Source: Artemia franciscana (Eukaryota; Arthropoda; Branchiopoda; Anostraca; Artemiidae). Taken from it: DNA of 64,000 bases. The notes beneath the pieces were generated by a model. It worked only from the letters and a program-made list of their open reading frames with translations. It was not told where the DNA came from and made no database searches. Shown one piece after another: positions 1 through 10,620 of the stretch (its first letter is position 1; every line of letters begins with the position of its first letter). The translations under genes were made by a program, and so were the position numbers. The DNA lies in assembly GCF_032884065.1 (NCBI RefSeq), contig NC_088868.1, positions 1,734,001-1,798,000 on the forward strand. The letters run 5' to 3'.

Positions 1-930
1 GTATCCTCGATTCTATCAGAGTTTTTCAGAGTGGAAAGTGTTCCATGTCATCTTCAGCCATCTGTCTGTCGTTCTGTCATGATCAGGATGTCCAGCGATT
101 AGAATAACCATTTGGCTTTTGTCATTATGGTTAGAAAGCTGTCTTGAAGACTCTCAAGATAAAATCCTATAAATCAACAGCGCAGCTATAATTAACTGCA
201 TGCAAAGATGTCACTTCCGACCCTCCATATTTACATTACAAACACAACCAGATGATATGAGAATTTAGGCCCATGGGCTGGGCTTTTTCTCTATCTCATT
301 GTACTAAGTTATTCCCCTTTAAGTTTTGTTAAATCGACGGGTATAAAGCAAATTATTATTACTGGTATAAATAGTTGTTTTCTATATATTTTAAGGAATA
401 TTTTTTGGTACATCTTGTTTCAAATTTTCAAAGTGGCTTAGGAAAAGAACTCAAGGAATTAAATATTGTCGCTGTTGTCATCACTGCAGCTTCAAAGCTG
501 GATAAGAATGACCCCTAAATTTCTCAGGCTTTCCAAGATCTCCCCTTAAGTAAACCCGACTCTGAAATCTCTCTCAACATTAATTTTTGTATGTCTCTCA
601 CAAATCAATATTTTTTATCATGCATTAGAGTTTCTTTCGCCTAGAAACTGATAGCTATAAGTATTCAGCCATTTAAAAAAAGAAATTAGCCCTTCACTGG
701 GCTCTGTTTTCATGGGAGGTAAGATTATTTTTTTAATTGTTCCTTCTACAGTAGGCCACCATTCGGTGTTAGAGCACTCTGTAACCGAGATCGAACTACT
801 GGACTAACCGCGTTGTTTCGTATTTCTCCAAAAAATTTTTTCCGATATAGCATTTCCAATGGGGATTTCTTCCCACGAATTAAAAAAAAAAGTGTTATAT
901 TTATTATTCTGATTTTTTTTTTTTTTTTAG
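1..930. other. no gene recognised; probable intron of the GPCR gene
   Basis: I see no coding exon, RNA gene or named repeat here. The next feature starts with a splice acceptor, so this stretch is probably intron of that gene. A long T run (about 915-928) serves as its polypyrimidine tract. Confidence 0.4.
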
Positions 931-1082
931 GGATTTTTTGTAGCAGTATTATATTGTCTAGTCAATGGTGAAGTTCGCGCAGAGCTTAAAAGAAGGTGGA
1001 AAACATTTAAGGAGCGCTTTTCGATCAGCAGACAGAGGCAGGACTCCAAAACCTTTTGGTCAAGGTTCACTATCAGTACAAG
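931..1082 (+). CDS. internal exon of a secretin-type (class B) GPCR: TM7 and start of the cytoplasmic tail
   Basis: Read in phase 0 from 931, the exon gives [15 protein letters not shown] followed by a basic tail (RAELKRRW, then [10 protein letters not shown]). This is the end of membrane helix 7 and helix 8 of class B1 peptide-hormone receptors (secretin, calcitonin, PDF, DH types), where the motif G-F-F-V-x-x-x-Y-C-x-x-N-x-E-V is diagnostic. A T-rich tract ending in AG precedes it and the donor GTAGGTAC follows. Known vertebrate receptors of this class also splice just before this glycine. The exon has 50 codons plus 2 bases, so the next exon must supply one base. Other receptor exons should lie to the left, outside the window. 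Which receptor it is cannot be told from 50 residues; a PDF- or calcitonin-like receptor is a guess. In the membrane the product would couple a peptide ligand to G proteins. Confidence 0.85.
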
Positions 1083-1399
1083 GTAGGTACCTCTGTTATT
1101 TTCCTTTTTTTGGTAAAGGTATGAATCCAAAATTAAATGTTTTTAATTTTTGATTTTCCGCTCTAAGCATTATCTTTTAAGAAAATGCAAAGTGACACAG
1201 TAATGTTAGAAAGCCCGGATTTTTGCTCTTTGACTCTATTGACTATAATTCATTACTGTTAGCCACTAACAGCTCTCTATATATTAGAGTGCTTCGCTAG
1301 CTGCAGAGAGGGAAAACGGGAAAAAAAATGCTACTAATGCAGCGTGGTTGCATCCACTTCCCTTGTTTTCCAGCCAAGGGGCTGTAAATTTCTTTTTAG

Positions 1400-1443
1400 G
1401 GTTTCTGGCAAAAGTGGTTCCAAAGGCATATTTTTTGTTTGAT
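1400..1443 (+). CDS. possible last exon of the same GPCR gene
   Basis: The sequence TTTCTTTTTAG at 1389-1399 is a good splice acceptor. Joined in phase to the exon ending at 1082, it would add a 13-residue Ser/Gly/Lys-rich tail and stop at TGA 1441-1443. The phase fits, but a 44-base exon can fit by chance and no clear polyadenylation context confirms it. The real tail exon may lie elsewhere. Confidence 0.2.
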
Positions 1444-1752
1444 CCGACACCATTTTAGGGTGGCTTCGGGCTTATTTTTTGTTACTATGGGACATGTTCG
1501 TCTTACTAGGTTTAAGCTAACGCTGCAACCACGATTAAAGAAACATAAAAAGAGGGATGGTAAGAGATACACAATATTGTACCAAAGTCCTAAATTTTGT
1601 TGTACGCCAATCCAGCCAACTGACTTTATTAAAATTTTAATAAAGAATATAGATTTAATTTAGCATTACGAAGATACAAATAAAAGAGTCACGTAATAAG
1701 AAAGTCTAGGTTTTGGTTATATGTAAATTTAAACAATTGACTTTAATAAATA

Positions 1753-1960
1753 TTCCATAAGAAATTACCATAAGAAATACCATAAGAAATTACCATAAGA
1801 AATTACCATAAGAAATTACCATAATAAATACCATAATTACCATAATTACCATAAGAAATACCATAAGAAATTACCATAAGAATATACCATAAGATATACC
1901 ATAAGATATACCATAAGAAAATCCATAAGAAATATACCATAAGAAATTACCATAAGAAAT
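1753..1960. repeat. minisatellite, unit about 11-14 bp (CCATAAGAAAT type)
   Basis: Some fifteen tandem variants of CCATAAGAAATTA or TACCATAAGAAAT, with loss of the AAGAAAT part in the middle (CCATAATTA). Unit length drifts between 8 and 14 bp, which suggests slippage. Decayed copies of another short repeat (ACACAATATxGTA...GTCCTA...TTTAATAAA) lie on each side, near 1560-1645 and 2333-2405. Confidence 0.85.
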
Positions 1961-2442
1961 GCTCCATTGGGGCAACCTAGTAAAGAGCAAAGTTCTTATT
2001 AGTTCTTACTAGTTACAAAGTTTTCATAGCTATAATTTAAAGTCGATTAAACTAAAAGTGAGAAAGAATCAATAGTTATATAGTTAGATAGATAGAATAA
2101 TAAGGTAGATAGATAGAAGCAATAGGTAGAAGCAGATTCAATACTGGTAAGTATTAATTCAATTAATCTTCAGTGTAACTTATTGCGCAAATAAGTTTGT
2201 GGGAATTCAGGAAAATAGCCTGATAGCCCACAAAATGGTGTTAGATCGAAAGAAAAACCACGCATTGGAATAACTATAAGCCAAATATACGATAAAAAAT
2301 AAGTATATTTTAAGAACATAGAAGTAAAGGTACACGATACACAATATGGTAGGAAAGTCCTACTTTTGGCTCTTTTGCCGTTTGTGTCAGTTAACTTTAA
2401 TAAACTAGAAGATATACACATTGAGATATGACTATGCATTTA

Positions 2443-2542
2443 NNNNNNNNNNNNNNNNNNNNNNNNNNNNNNNNNNNNNNNNNNNNNNNNNNNNNNNNNN
2501 NNNNNNNNNNNNNNNNNNNNNNNNNNNNNNNNNNNNNNNNNN
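2443..2542. other. assembly gap of 100 N
   Basis: Exactly 100 N, a conventional placeholder for a gap of unknown size. Order and distance across it are not proven by the sequence. Confidence 0.98.
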
Positions 2543-2628
2543 AATGCACGTTTGCCCATATATACATTATCTAAATTAGCTATGCTAGTTAGGCTTAAAT
2601 TAGAACAGACGCGTGCAGACGCTTTAAT

Positions 2629-3075
2629 TTTTAATTCTGGTTGATGGTGAGCTTCAAAAAGCAGCATATAATGAACAAGCTATGTAAAATTTTAATATTT
2701 GAAGATGGTTTCTGGTTAAATTTTAATTCTGGTTGATGGTGAGCTTCAAAAAGCAGCAGATAATGAACCAGCTATGTAAAATTTTAATATTTGAAGATGG
2801 TTTCTGGTTAAATTTTAATTCTGGTTGATGGTGAGCTCCAAAAAGCAGCAGATAATGAACCAGCTATGTAAAAGTTTAATATTTGAAGATGGTTTCTGGT
2901 TAAATTCTAATTTTGGTTGATGGTGAGTTTCAAAAAGCAGCAGATAATGAACCAGCTATGTAAAATTTTAATATTTGAAGATGGTTTCTGGTTAAATTTT
3001 AATTCTGGTTGATGGTGAGCTTCAAGAAGCAGCAGATAATGAACCATCTATGTAAAATTTTAATATTTGAAGAGA
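2629..3075. repeat. tandem repeat, five units of 92 bp
   Basis: The landmark GGTTGATGG recurs at 2639, 2731, 2823, 2915 and 3007, a strict 92-bp period. Units contain AGCAGCAGATAATGAACC and a closing TTTGAAGATGGTTTCTGG and differ by a few substitutions each. The last unit breaks off at about 3072. No open frame runs through the array. It starts soon after the N gap, so the array may have caused the assembly break and its true copy number may be higher. Confidence 0.9.
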
Positions 3076-4510
3076 GACATTCTGTCAAAATATGTATCTC
3101 TGCTTATTATTTACAGTGAGGGTGATCCTATAAAGAACTTAAATTATTAGGTATTTTCGACTAAATCTTAAAAGTAAAAGAAGGAAATAAGGAAAAGGAA
3201 AGTAAAATATACTAAATTTAATATATTTATGGGTTTAGTGAAAGCAAACTATTAAATTTTGTCGGAAGAAAAATACTTCTCAATAACATGTTTATTACGA
3301 TATGAAGTGGGAAGGTAGAGCACAAATTTACAATTTCTAAAATAGGGTTCTAAATTGGGTTCTAGCTTAGTTAAGTACAATTTTGGGGTCTGTTGGGGTC
3401 TTGATCTGAAAAGGCATAATTTTTAGAATTCTCGACTATGCTGAACAAGATGATTGTCTAAAAACTTCGATGAGATGTATTTGGGGACAAATTTTGCGCA
3501 GGAGACGGATTTCTTGTCCTCTAATCACTTTTTAATCTTAAAAAAGAACTAAAACCTCCTATTTGTAATCAAATGACTTTTGATTACGAAAGTCATTGCT
3601 TGCTTTGACTCGAAGCTCTTGCTCGGTTGCATCACCAGCGTAGAGGGAACCAGACGTCCACACCGTTAGTGGTCTCCAGAGCGGCCTGTTATGGGCTAGT
3701 GTACGAGCTATTTTTCATAGCCCACTTTTATAACCCACTCTTAAAACAAGTAGAGTAAATTATACCAAAATGGAAAAATAGAGAAAAAAGGAGCAAAATA
3801 CCGTCACATAGGAAATTCACCTTTATCTCAGTTAAAACACACGGATAATCTTATGGCTTTGGTTTAGGGACACAAAGGCATGTCTTGTTAAATTAGCATT
3901 AGGCAACTCAAACTATTAAATTTTGTCGGTAGAAAAATACTACTCAATAACATGTGTATTGCGATATGAAGTGGGAAGGTAGAGCACAAATTTACAATTT
4001 CTAAAATAGGCGATACGGATTTAGCGCAGATCTTTCTTATTCAATAAAGAATACTTATCGACTAAAAACAAGACAGAATGGAAAGATTACGCGGAAAACA
4101 TTTTAATTAAGGCTTGGCATGAACATTTTCCATCGTCTGGTAAAATTTTTACAAATCGTATCTTCAACTTTTCTTTAATATCTCTCAGAACTTGGAGTCG
4201 CAAAAAAGGTAGTGTAAAGCAAGGACGTGTCCTTTAAAACTCACAACATTACGAACTACTGAGGAGCCATAGGACAAGCTTTGGCTGATATTTTGCGACG
4301 ACAAGCTAAATTTTTGCGCTAATAAACATTAAAAGATAGGCCAACATTCCAAAATATTATAAAAATAAGCTGCACAGATAATTCCAACATAGACTTGGAT
4401 ATAAAATAAAACATAAAACACAATATAATATATGTTGTGTATAACATATCATATGTTAACGTATGCAATATAAAACACAACAAATAAACTATATAAATAC
4501 GAAGGCTTGA

Positions 4511-6144
4511 TCAAACAATTCGTGGTAACGAACTGTAGTAAGGAGCGACCCGGCTCTATAGTAAACGAAACTACAAAAAAAAGAAATTTTGATGCTAAAA
4601 GATACATCAAAAGAATTGAATTTTCATGCTGATTCTAATACATAAGTTTCAATTAATTTAGTCTTTTTCATCAAAAGTTACGAGCCTGAGAAAATTTGCC
4701 TTATTTTGGAAAATAGGGGGAAACATCCCCTAAAAGTCATAGAATTCGGCGTATCAGAGAACCCTATAGCAAAAATTTTAAGCTCCTATCTAAAAAATGT
4801 GGAATTTCGTATTTTTTGCCAGAAGACAAATCACGGGTGCGTGTTTATTTGTTTGTTTGTTTTTTTTTGTTTTTTTTCCCAGGGGTCATCGTATCGACCA
4901 AGTGGTTCCAGAGTGTCGCAAGAGGGCTCCTTCTTACAGAAATGAAAATTTCTAGTGCCCTTTTTAGGTGATCAAAAAAATTGGAGGGCACCTCTCCCAC
5001 GTTCATTTTTTTCCAAAAGTCAACGGATAAAAATTTTGAGCCATTTTGTTCTGCATAGTCAAAAATCATAATAACTGTGTCTTTGGGAATGACTTACTCA
5101 CCCACAATCCCTGGGGGAGGGGCTGCAAGTTTTGACCAGTGTTTACAAGTGTGGGGTTGACGGTAGGGGGCTATGTGGGAGGATATTTCCTTGGAGGAAT
5201 ATGTCATGGGGAAGAAAAATTCAATGAAAAGGGCGCAGGATTATCTAGCATTACTATAAAAAAACAATGAAAAAATAAACATAAAAGCATTTTTTCAATT
5301 GAAAGTAAGGAATAGCATTGAAATTTAAAACGAACAGAGATTATTACGCATATGAGGGGTTCTAAAAATACTTTAGCATAAAGAGCGAGGTATTTAGGAG
5401 AAGATAAATACCTCGCTCTTTATGCTAAAGTATTTTTAGTAATTTTAACTATTTATTCTACGGCCTTTTTAATTCAGGGGCCATTCTTAAAGAATTGGGA
5501 CAAAACTTACGATTTAGTGTAAAGATCGAGGTATTAACGAGGGTACAAACTCCCTCGTACACATAATAAAAATATAAGAATATAACAGTTTTTTATGTAA
5601 GTTAATTCTTAAGTTACGCATATTTTTTACTAATAAAAAAATTAAAACTTCTAGTAGCCTTTTTAAGTAACCGAAAAATTGGAGGGCAGCTAGGCCTCCT
5701 TCCCCATCCCTTATTTTTCAAAATCGTCTGCTCAAAACTAAGAGAAAGCCATTTAGCAAAAAAAAAATTAATATACCAATTTCATTTCAGTAATTTATGT
5801 GCGGAGAGCCAAAATCAAACATGCATTAATTCAAAAACGTTTAGAAATTAAATAAAAAATACTAGTTTTTTTAACTGAAAGTAAGGAGCGACATTAAAAC
5901 TTAAAACGAACAGAAATTACTCCGTATATGAAATGGGTTGTACCCTCCGCAATCCCTCGCTCTTTACGCTAAAGTTTGACTCTTTGCCACAATTCTACTT
6001 TTTAAAACAATTAAAAGCCTTAGCGTAAAGAGCGAGGGATTGCGGAGGGGACAACCCATTTCATACACGGAGTAATTTCTGTTCGTTTTAAGTTTTAATG
6101 TCGCACCTTACTTTCAGTAAAAAAAACTAGTTTTTTTTATTTAA
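4511..6144 (+). mobile_element. palindrome element, copy a (near full length, 1634 bp)
   Basis: It starts TCAAACAATTCG and ends TTTATTTAA. Three inverted structures are visible: a small palindrome at the start (CAGTTCG-type arms), a hairpin at about 5350-5450 whose arms contain AAGAGCGAGGTATTT, and a large terminal hairpin at about 5872-6122 with arms of roughly 110 bp (AGGAGCGACATTAAAAC, GAGGGATTGCGGAGGG). No protein of credible length or family is encoded; open frames inside it are accidental. It sits inside LINE-A: flanks AAGGCTTGA and TTCTTGATAAC join into the uninterrupted sequence seen in LINE-B near 43,957-43,975. No multi-base target duplication is present. Confidence 0.85.
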
Positions 6145-7040
6145 TTCTTGATAACGCATTGTTAATGTAAGTATTAGATGTTAACCCACTTTGTTGTACT
6201 CCAAACTAAACTAGTATATAACAGTAAAATGCTGTATGCGATTTCAAATAAACATACGAATTACTATGCCCAAAATTAAGTACATGTGTGACAGAAAGGT
6301 TCACTCTATTCTCGGAAAAACAGTTGTGCCTGACAAAGATCGTGGAAAGCATTAGACAAAGCCTTAGACTAGGCATAATAAAAAATTTAAGCTTAAAATA
6401 TTCTGCGGATGTTGGTACCCAATGCGAGGTTAAAAACAAAATAGGTTTGGGTCTTTCACAGTCCATTCACTAATATATGGGAGCGGAAAATTTTCAAAAA
6501 TTTTGACAACATTATATGCAACAGTGATAGGCCAATATGCAATGCAATCAATAGGGTCATTTCCGCATTTAAGAGTAGATGTTACTGCTCCCCCCCCCCA
6601 AAAAAAAACAGGCACCATTGACAAAAATAAACAGTTGAAAAACTAACTAGAGCTGAGTGATTAGGGCTGGACTATCACAGCCTAAATGATGAGAACTATT
6701 GCCATCAAGATCACTCGGTTTAGACTTAAGTTTAAGCATACTATTTACAATACTTTTAGTGGATATAGGAACAACAATGCGTTGGAAAACTCTAGCAGGC
6801 AAAAATTTGGAAACTAAGCTCTGATAATGATAATGAACACTATACTCAACCTTAATAAAAGCATTTTTATAATGCCTAAGCCAAGACGAATCTGGGGTAA
6901 CATCAATGATCCCTAATGAATTAAATTTAGATTTGCAACTGACTTCCTTTCATTGTACTGCACCTTTAGGGAACCATTATAACGAACAAAATGAAGATAC
7001 CGCTTAAACTCCCCTTTTGTTTTAATTTTTATATTGAACA

Positions 7041-7735
7041 CAACTAAGCAAATAAGGCTAAGTATAAGTGAAGATAAAAAGGTGATGTTAGGTAACAATA
7101 AGATTGATCAGGTGGACAGCTTAATTTACCTGGGTAGTATTATTAGTAATGGGGGTGGGAGCAGTGAAAATGTTAAAAGTAGAATAGCCAAGGCTCAGGG
7201 TGTTTTATCGCAATTAAAAACAAAAATTGGAAGAATAGCAAGATAACTTTGCAAACAAGATTACAACATTGGAGGATACGGTGATAACAGTGGTAAAATA
7301 TGTTTCTGAAGCATGGGCACTCCGAAAAGTGGTGAAGATTTGTTAGATGCCTTCCAGTGAGATTACCTATGGATTGTTCTAGGTACCCAGCTGACTGGCC
7401 ATATTTCAAACAGTAGGCTTTGCAAAAAATGTGGCTCAGTCCTGCTTTTTAGAGCTATAATTAGATAAAACATGAGATGGCTAGGTCACGTTCCGCGGAT
7501 GAAGGGTGACAGATTACCAAAGATTGTTCCTTTCGGCCAACCGTCTAAGACTAAACAAAAATCAGGTCGTATTCGATTAGGGTGTGAGGATGTTATTAAG
7601 AAAGATTTAAAAGAAATGGGAACTTCCTGGGAGGGTGTAAAATGGAAGGGTTTGAATTGATTGACATGGAGGAGGATTGTGCGTAGCTGGGTTAGCCTCA
7701 GGTGGCGTGGTGCTGCGGTGAGTTATTAGTAGTAG
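7041..7735 (+). mobile_element. LINE-C family fragment, 3' end of the RT ORF
   Basis: Plus-strand frames, broken by stops and a frameshift, read YLGSIISNGGGSSENV, then KSRIAKAQGVLSQLK, then RWLGHVPRMKGDRLPKIV, ending in a Trp/Arg-rich tail and a short (TAG)n-like tail. This is the RT C-terminal and connection region of RTE/CR1-like elements (the RWLGH...DRLPK signature). It lies in the opposite orientation inside LINE-A, and LINE-B has other sequence at this point (45,030-45,320), so insertion was accompanied by local loss. Sister copies lie at 38,505-38,870 and 48,531-51,430. Confidence 0.85.
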
Positions 7736-8397
7736 CAATAGTAGTAGTGATAGGCTTTGCCCCACTCAGGTTCTATGCACCATTTTTTATTGGTAGTAAC
7801 ACAAAGATCATTCGATGTCACGGTAAGAGAGAGGGAGGGTGGTAACACGGATATGACTACCCTCACAATTAGTGCATTTAAAAGCCCGCCCCCAACCCAC
7901 CCCAGAGGAGGGGCCTTTAGTTTTGTGGGAAATGGTAGTAAACAAAATATACCAGCTGATATTTAGAAGAGAATCAACAGAAATGGCAGGGACCAAATGT
8001 TCTTGCAGGAGCACAGTCTTATAATATTTCATTTTTTGGTTTATTGAGCCATGTATATCTGATGGTTCTTTGAGCCATCGAGGGCTATTGGCCCTCAATG
8101 GGCCAAATGAGGCAGACAGTTTAACAGTCATTTTTGATTCACACGTTTGGTCAGGACACCATGCAAAACCCAATACTTCAGTCTATACGATATGTGACTG
8201 CCCTTGCAATTAGTACATTTTAGATGAAATTCACAGGGAAATTACAAGACGATACGGCACACCGGCTGGAACTTATTGGCTTATTACACTTAGCTTTCAT
8301 GTGGTTTGAAGATTGACATTTATGGTAGTAATAAAGTAATGATAGCAATCGTAGTTATTAGTAGGGCAGGAGTCTAAATCTTTCGAGTTTTATTTAA

Positions 8398-8531
8398 TTT
8401 TCTCATATAAAATAATAAATATAATAAATAGTAAATATAATAAATATAATAAAATATAATAAATATAATAAATAGTAAATATAATAAATATATTATAATA
8501 TAATATAATAAATATAATAATAAAATAATAA
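8398..8531. repeat. AT-only simple repeat (AATAT/AATAAT units)
   Basis: Irregular runs of AATATAATAA-type units within the 5' part of LINE-A; LINE-B has only a short version at about 46,425-46,445, so the tract grew after the two copies separated. Confidence 0.85.
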
Positions 8532-8770
8532 ATAGCACTTTTTTAATAGAGAAATCTTGGACTTGAAGTCTAACCTGGCACTAATGGTGATACTTTTGAT
8601 AGTTCCTATAGAGGTACTGTGGAATTCTATACTGATTAGTCCATGAATAATGAGGCTGGACTACACCTGAAAATATAAAATGGGAGACATTAGTTTTTTC
8701 TAATATAATCAATATCAGTAAGACTAACTCCAACTTGTTACGGATCGAGATGTTGCGTCCCGAAAGTATG

Positions 8771-9859
8771 AAAAAAAAGCTGTATTATGAAAGAAAATGT
8801 ATTATTGTTTTTTTCAGACACTAAAAACAAAGATATAAGAAAATAAAATTGTCAAACAAGGACAGTATGAAACAGCAACTGTTTCTATTCTTCTCTACCA
8901 TAAGAAAAAGTTGCAAGAAAACCCATTCACAAATGCTAAAATGAAAAATTAAATAAAGAAAAACCGAATAAAACCAGCGATAGAAACCATCAACGTGGAA
9001 AACAAAAAGTAAAAATATATGAAATCAAAACTGGAACAATATGGCAAAACAACATCTAATTTAAAAGAGTTACAATTTTTAAAGCTAGAAAAAAGTAAAC
9101 GAATATCATGACACACGTCTTTTGCACTAGAAAAATATTCCTCGCTAAGGACAAGAGGTACTTAGTTTAATATCATACTAATCTAATTTGTTGGCCACAC
9201 TTTTCTTGAAATCAAAATAAAGTACTTAAATAAAATATTAGTGCTAGATTTGTCGTATATATGTTTTGCATTGGCTGAGGTTCCTCTTACTATGGACATA
9301 ATAAATTAAAATATACACTACAAAGGTATTCAACCCATAACGTATCGTTATTTCTTTTCGATACATCATAAACTGGTGGAGCCAAAGATTATTCAGATGC
9401 CAGTTTTATCAAAGCTAAGGAGGGGAATTTTACCCAGATAGATTTGAAAAAAATGGTTGGGCCAGGTTCATAATAAGAGAAAATATCATCTTTCTTCATA
9501 TTTGTAGTAATTTGGTCTTAAACCTCTGTTTTATACGAACAGCCCAAGATAAGTTTATTTATGTAGATTATGCTCGTCTTTTTTGTTAACTCTTTGATAG
9601 GCCTTTCAGTCTCAGATTATATTAAAATGTTTAAATACCTTTTTCCAGAAAAAAAAATCTCTGAGGTGAACAAGCTCTAAATTTAAGAATTATATATATA
9701 TGAGTTACACTATTGTGTAATTTAGATATGTCTGAACTTACAATGTAATAAAGAACGTAGTATTTTACTTTCTGTAAAGGATAACAGGAAGACAGAATTG
9801 AATTCATTCCAGAATTTATTTAATCAACTGAAATTGATGATTTGGTACATTCTGACTTG
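8771..9859. other. no gene recognised
   Basis: AT-rich sequence with many A runs, no open frame that resembles a known family, and no repeat I can match elsewhere in the window. Confidence 0.4.
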
Positions 9860-10620
9860 AAGCTTAAGAATAAAATGATCTTTATGCCTAATTTTAATGT
9901 AGATATTTCTATTGCAAATTTAAGCTTGCCATTTTTAGGAAAAGTTCTAGTAGCTAGGGGTGATCTTCGTCAGTAGTTACTTGTTCAACTCCGAAGCAAC
10001 CGTATTGAAACACTTGATTTGTCAATGAAAAAAGTCATCTTCGAAAGTATCTCAAAGGCTTTTCTCTTGAAAAAAATGCATGATGATCATAAAGAGGAAG
10101 AATTTTCAAAGTACATCCTGCAACTGGGAAACAAAAATCTTCGCGAAATTGACTTATGTTAAATCGAATTACCGGAATATATGATTTCCAACTGTAATTT
10201 AATTAAGGGAGTATTTGAAAATGTCTGACAAGTCAAAATTCTTATGTAATGATTTTAGCTTCGCTCAACAAACGAGCTAGTAATATAAATACAAGAGGAA
10301 TACAGGAGGAACTGACTTCACTCGTGATTTCCTTTATTCCATTAATACTGCAGATTATGATTATGAATAACTTAAGTATTTCAGAAGGGACGTGTAATAG
10401 AACCTGACTTATTGTTACTGAATTATGTGACAGAATAATTAAGGCAAATAGAACTACTAGGGAAAAAATACAAAAAGAAGTTGCCATTGCTTGAGTTCTA
10501 ATTACGGTATGCGTGGCTTTTTCTAATGTTCAATGAAAATTAGCTAAAATGTTTCTACCACCTGAAAATGAAAGACGAACATATAATGCTCCTGCCACTG
10601 AAAAATATTTTTAAGAATAC
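9860..10620 (+). pseudogene. PIF1-like / Helitron-type helicase remnant
   Basis: One frame from about 9929 reads PFLGKVLVARGDLRQ, the counterpart of the PIF1-family block PFGGKxxxxGGDFRQ. In the same frame follow KKMHDDHKEEEFSKYILQLG and IELPEYMISNCNLI, matching the family's L-NMR...EF...LLxxGxG and xLP...LI...F blocks. After a frame change, 10,371-10,505 reads LSISEGTCNRT, stop, LIVTELCDRIIKAN, then KEVAIA, matching NGTRLIVTEL and the following I-x-R-I block. Stops occur at 9959 and in several later places, and the upstream ATP-binding Walker part is not visible. Family knowledge: this 5'-3' helicase unwinds DNA, and in Helitrons it is fused to a Rep nuclease for rolling-circle transposition. 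A cellular PIF1 pseudogene is the alternative; the element-rich setting makes a Helitron source likelier. Confidence 0.8.

Larger units (their letters stand above)
3400..8770 (-). mobile_element. LINE-A: long decayed non-LTR retrotransposon (endonuclease plus RT)
   Basis: Read on the minus strand. The endonuclease-type region lies at 8173-7808, with a phrase like the QEH motif (LLQEHLVPAISVDSL) and downstream SGVG. The first RT block lies at 6624-6430 (GNDPIDCIAYWPIT, matching the family pattern KxPxxCxxYRPI, then LPYIS). C-terminal RT and 3' UTR sequence reaches left to about 3400. The copy aligns along its length with LINE-B (41,040-46,700), which supplies the parts lost here. Many stops and indels make it non-functional. 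It is interrupted by palindrome element a (4511-6144) and a plus-strand LINE fragment (7041-7735). Positions 3247-3347 repeat 3909-4012 almost exactly, a local duplication at its 3' end. The clade is probably in the Jockey/CR1 group, which I cannot resolve. Confidence 0.75.

Noticed and set aside
5872-6122. Terminal hairpin as a microRNA precursor or rho-independent terminator
   Set aside because: Arms of over 100 bp belong to a repeated transposon end; no bacterial context, and no sign of a defined small RNA.
7808-8173. 121-codon minus frame as an independent gene
   Set aside because: It aligns with the endonuclease start of LINE-B and belongs to LINE-A.
3400-8770. LINE-A and LINE-B read as a segmental duplication
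   Set aside because: The shared sequence codes for endonuclease and RT in order and ends with the element, so two separate LINE insertions explain it better.
10242-10487. Hydrophobic 81-codon minus frame as a membrane protein
   Set aside because: It is antisense to the helicase remnant; the hydrophobicity comes from the AT-rich complement.
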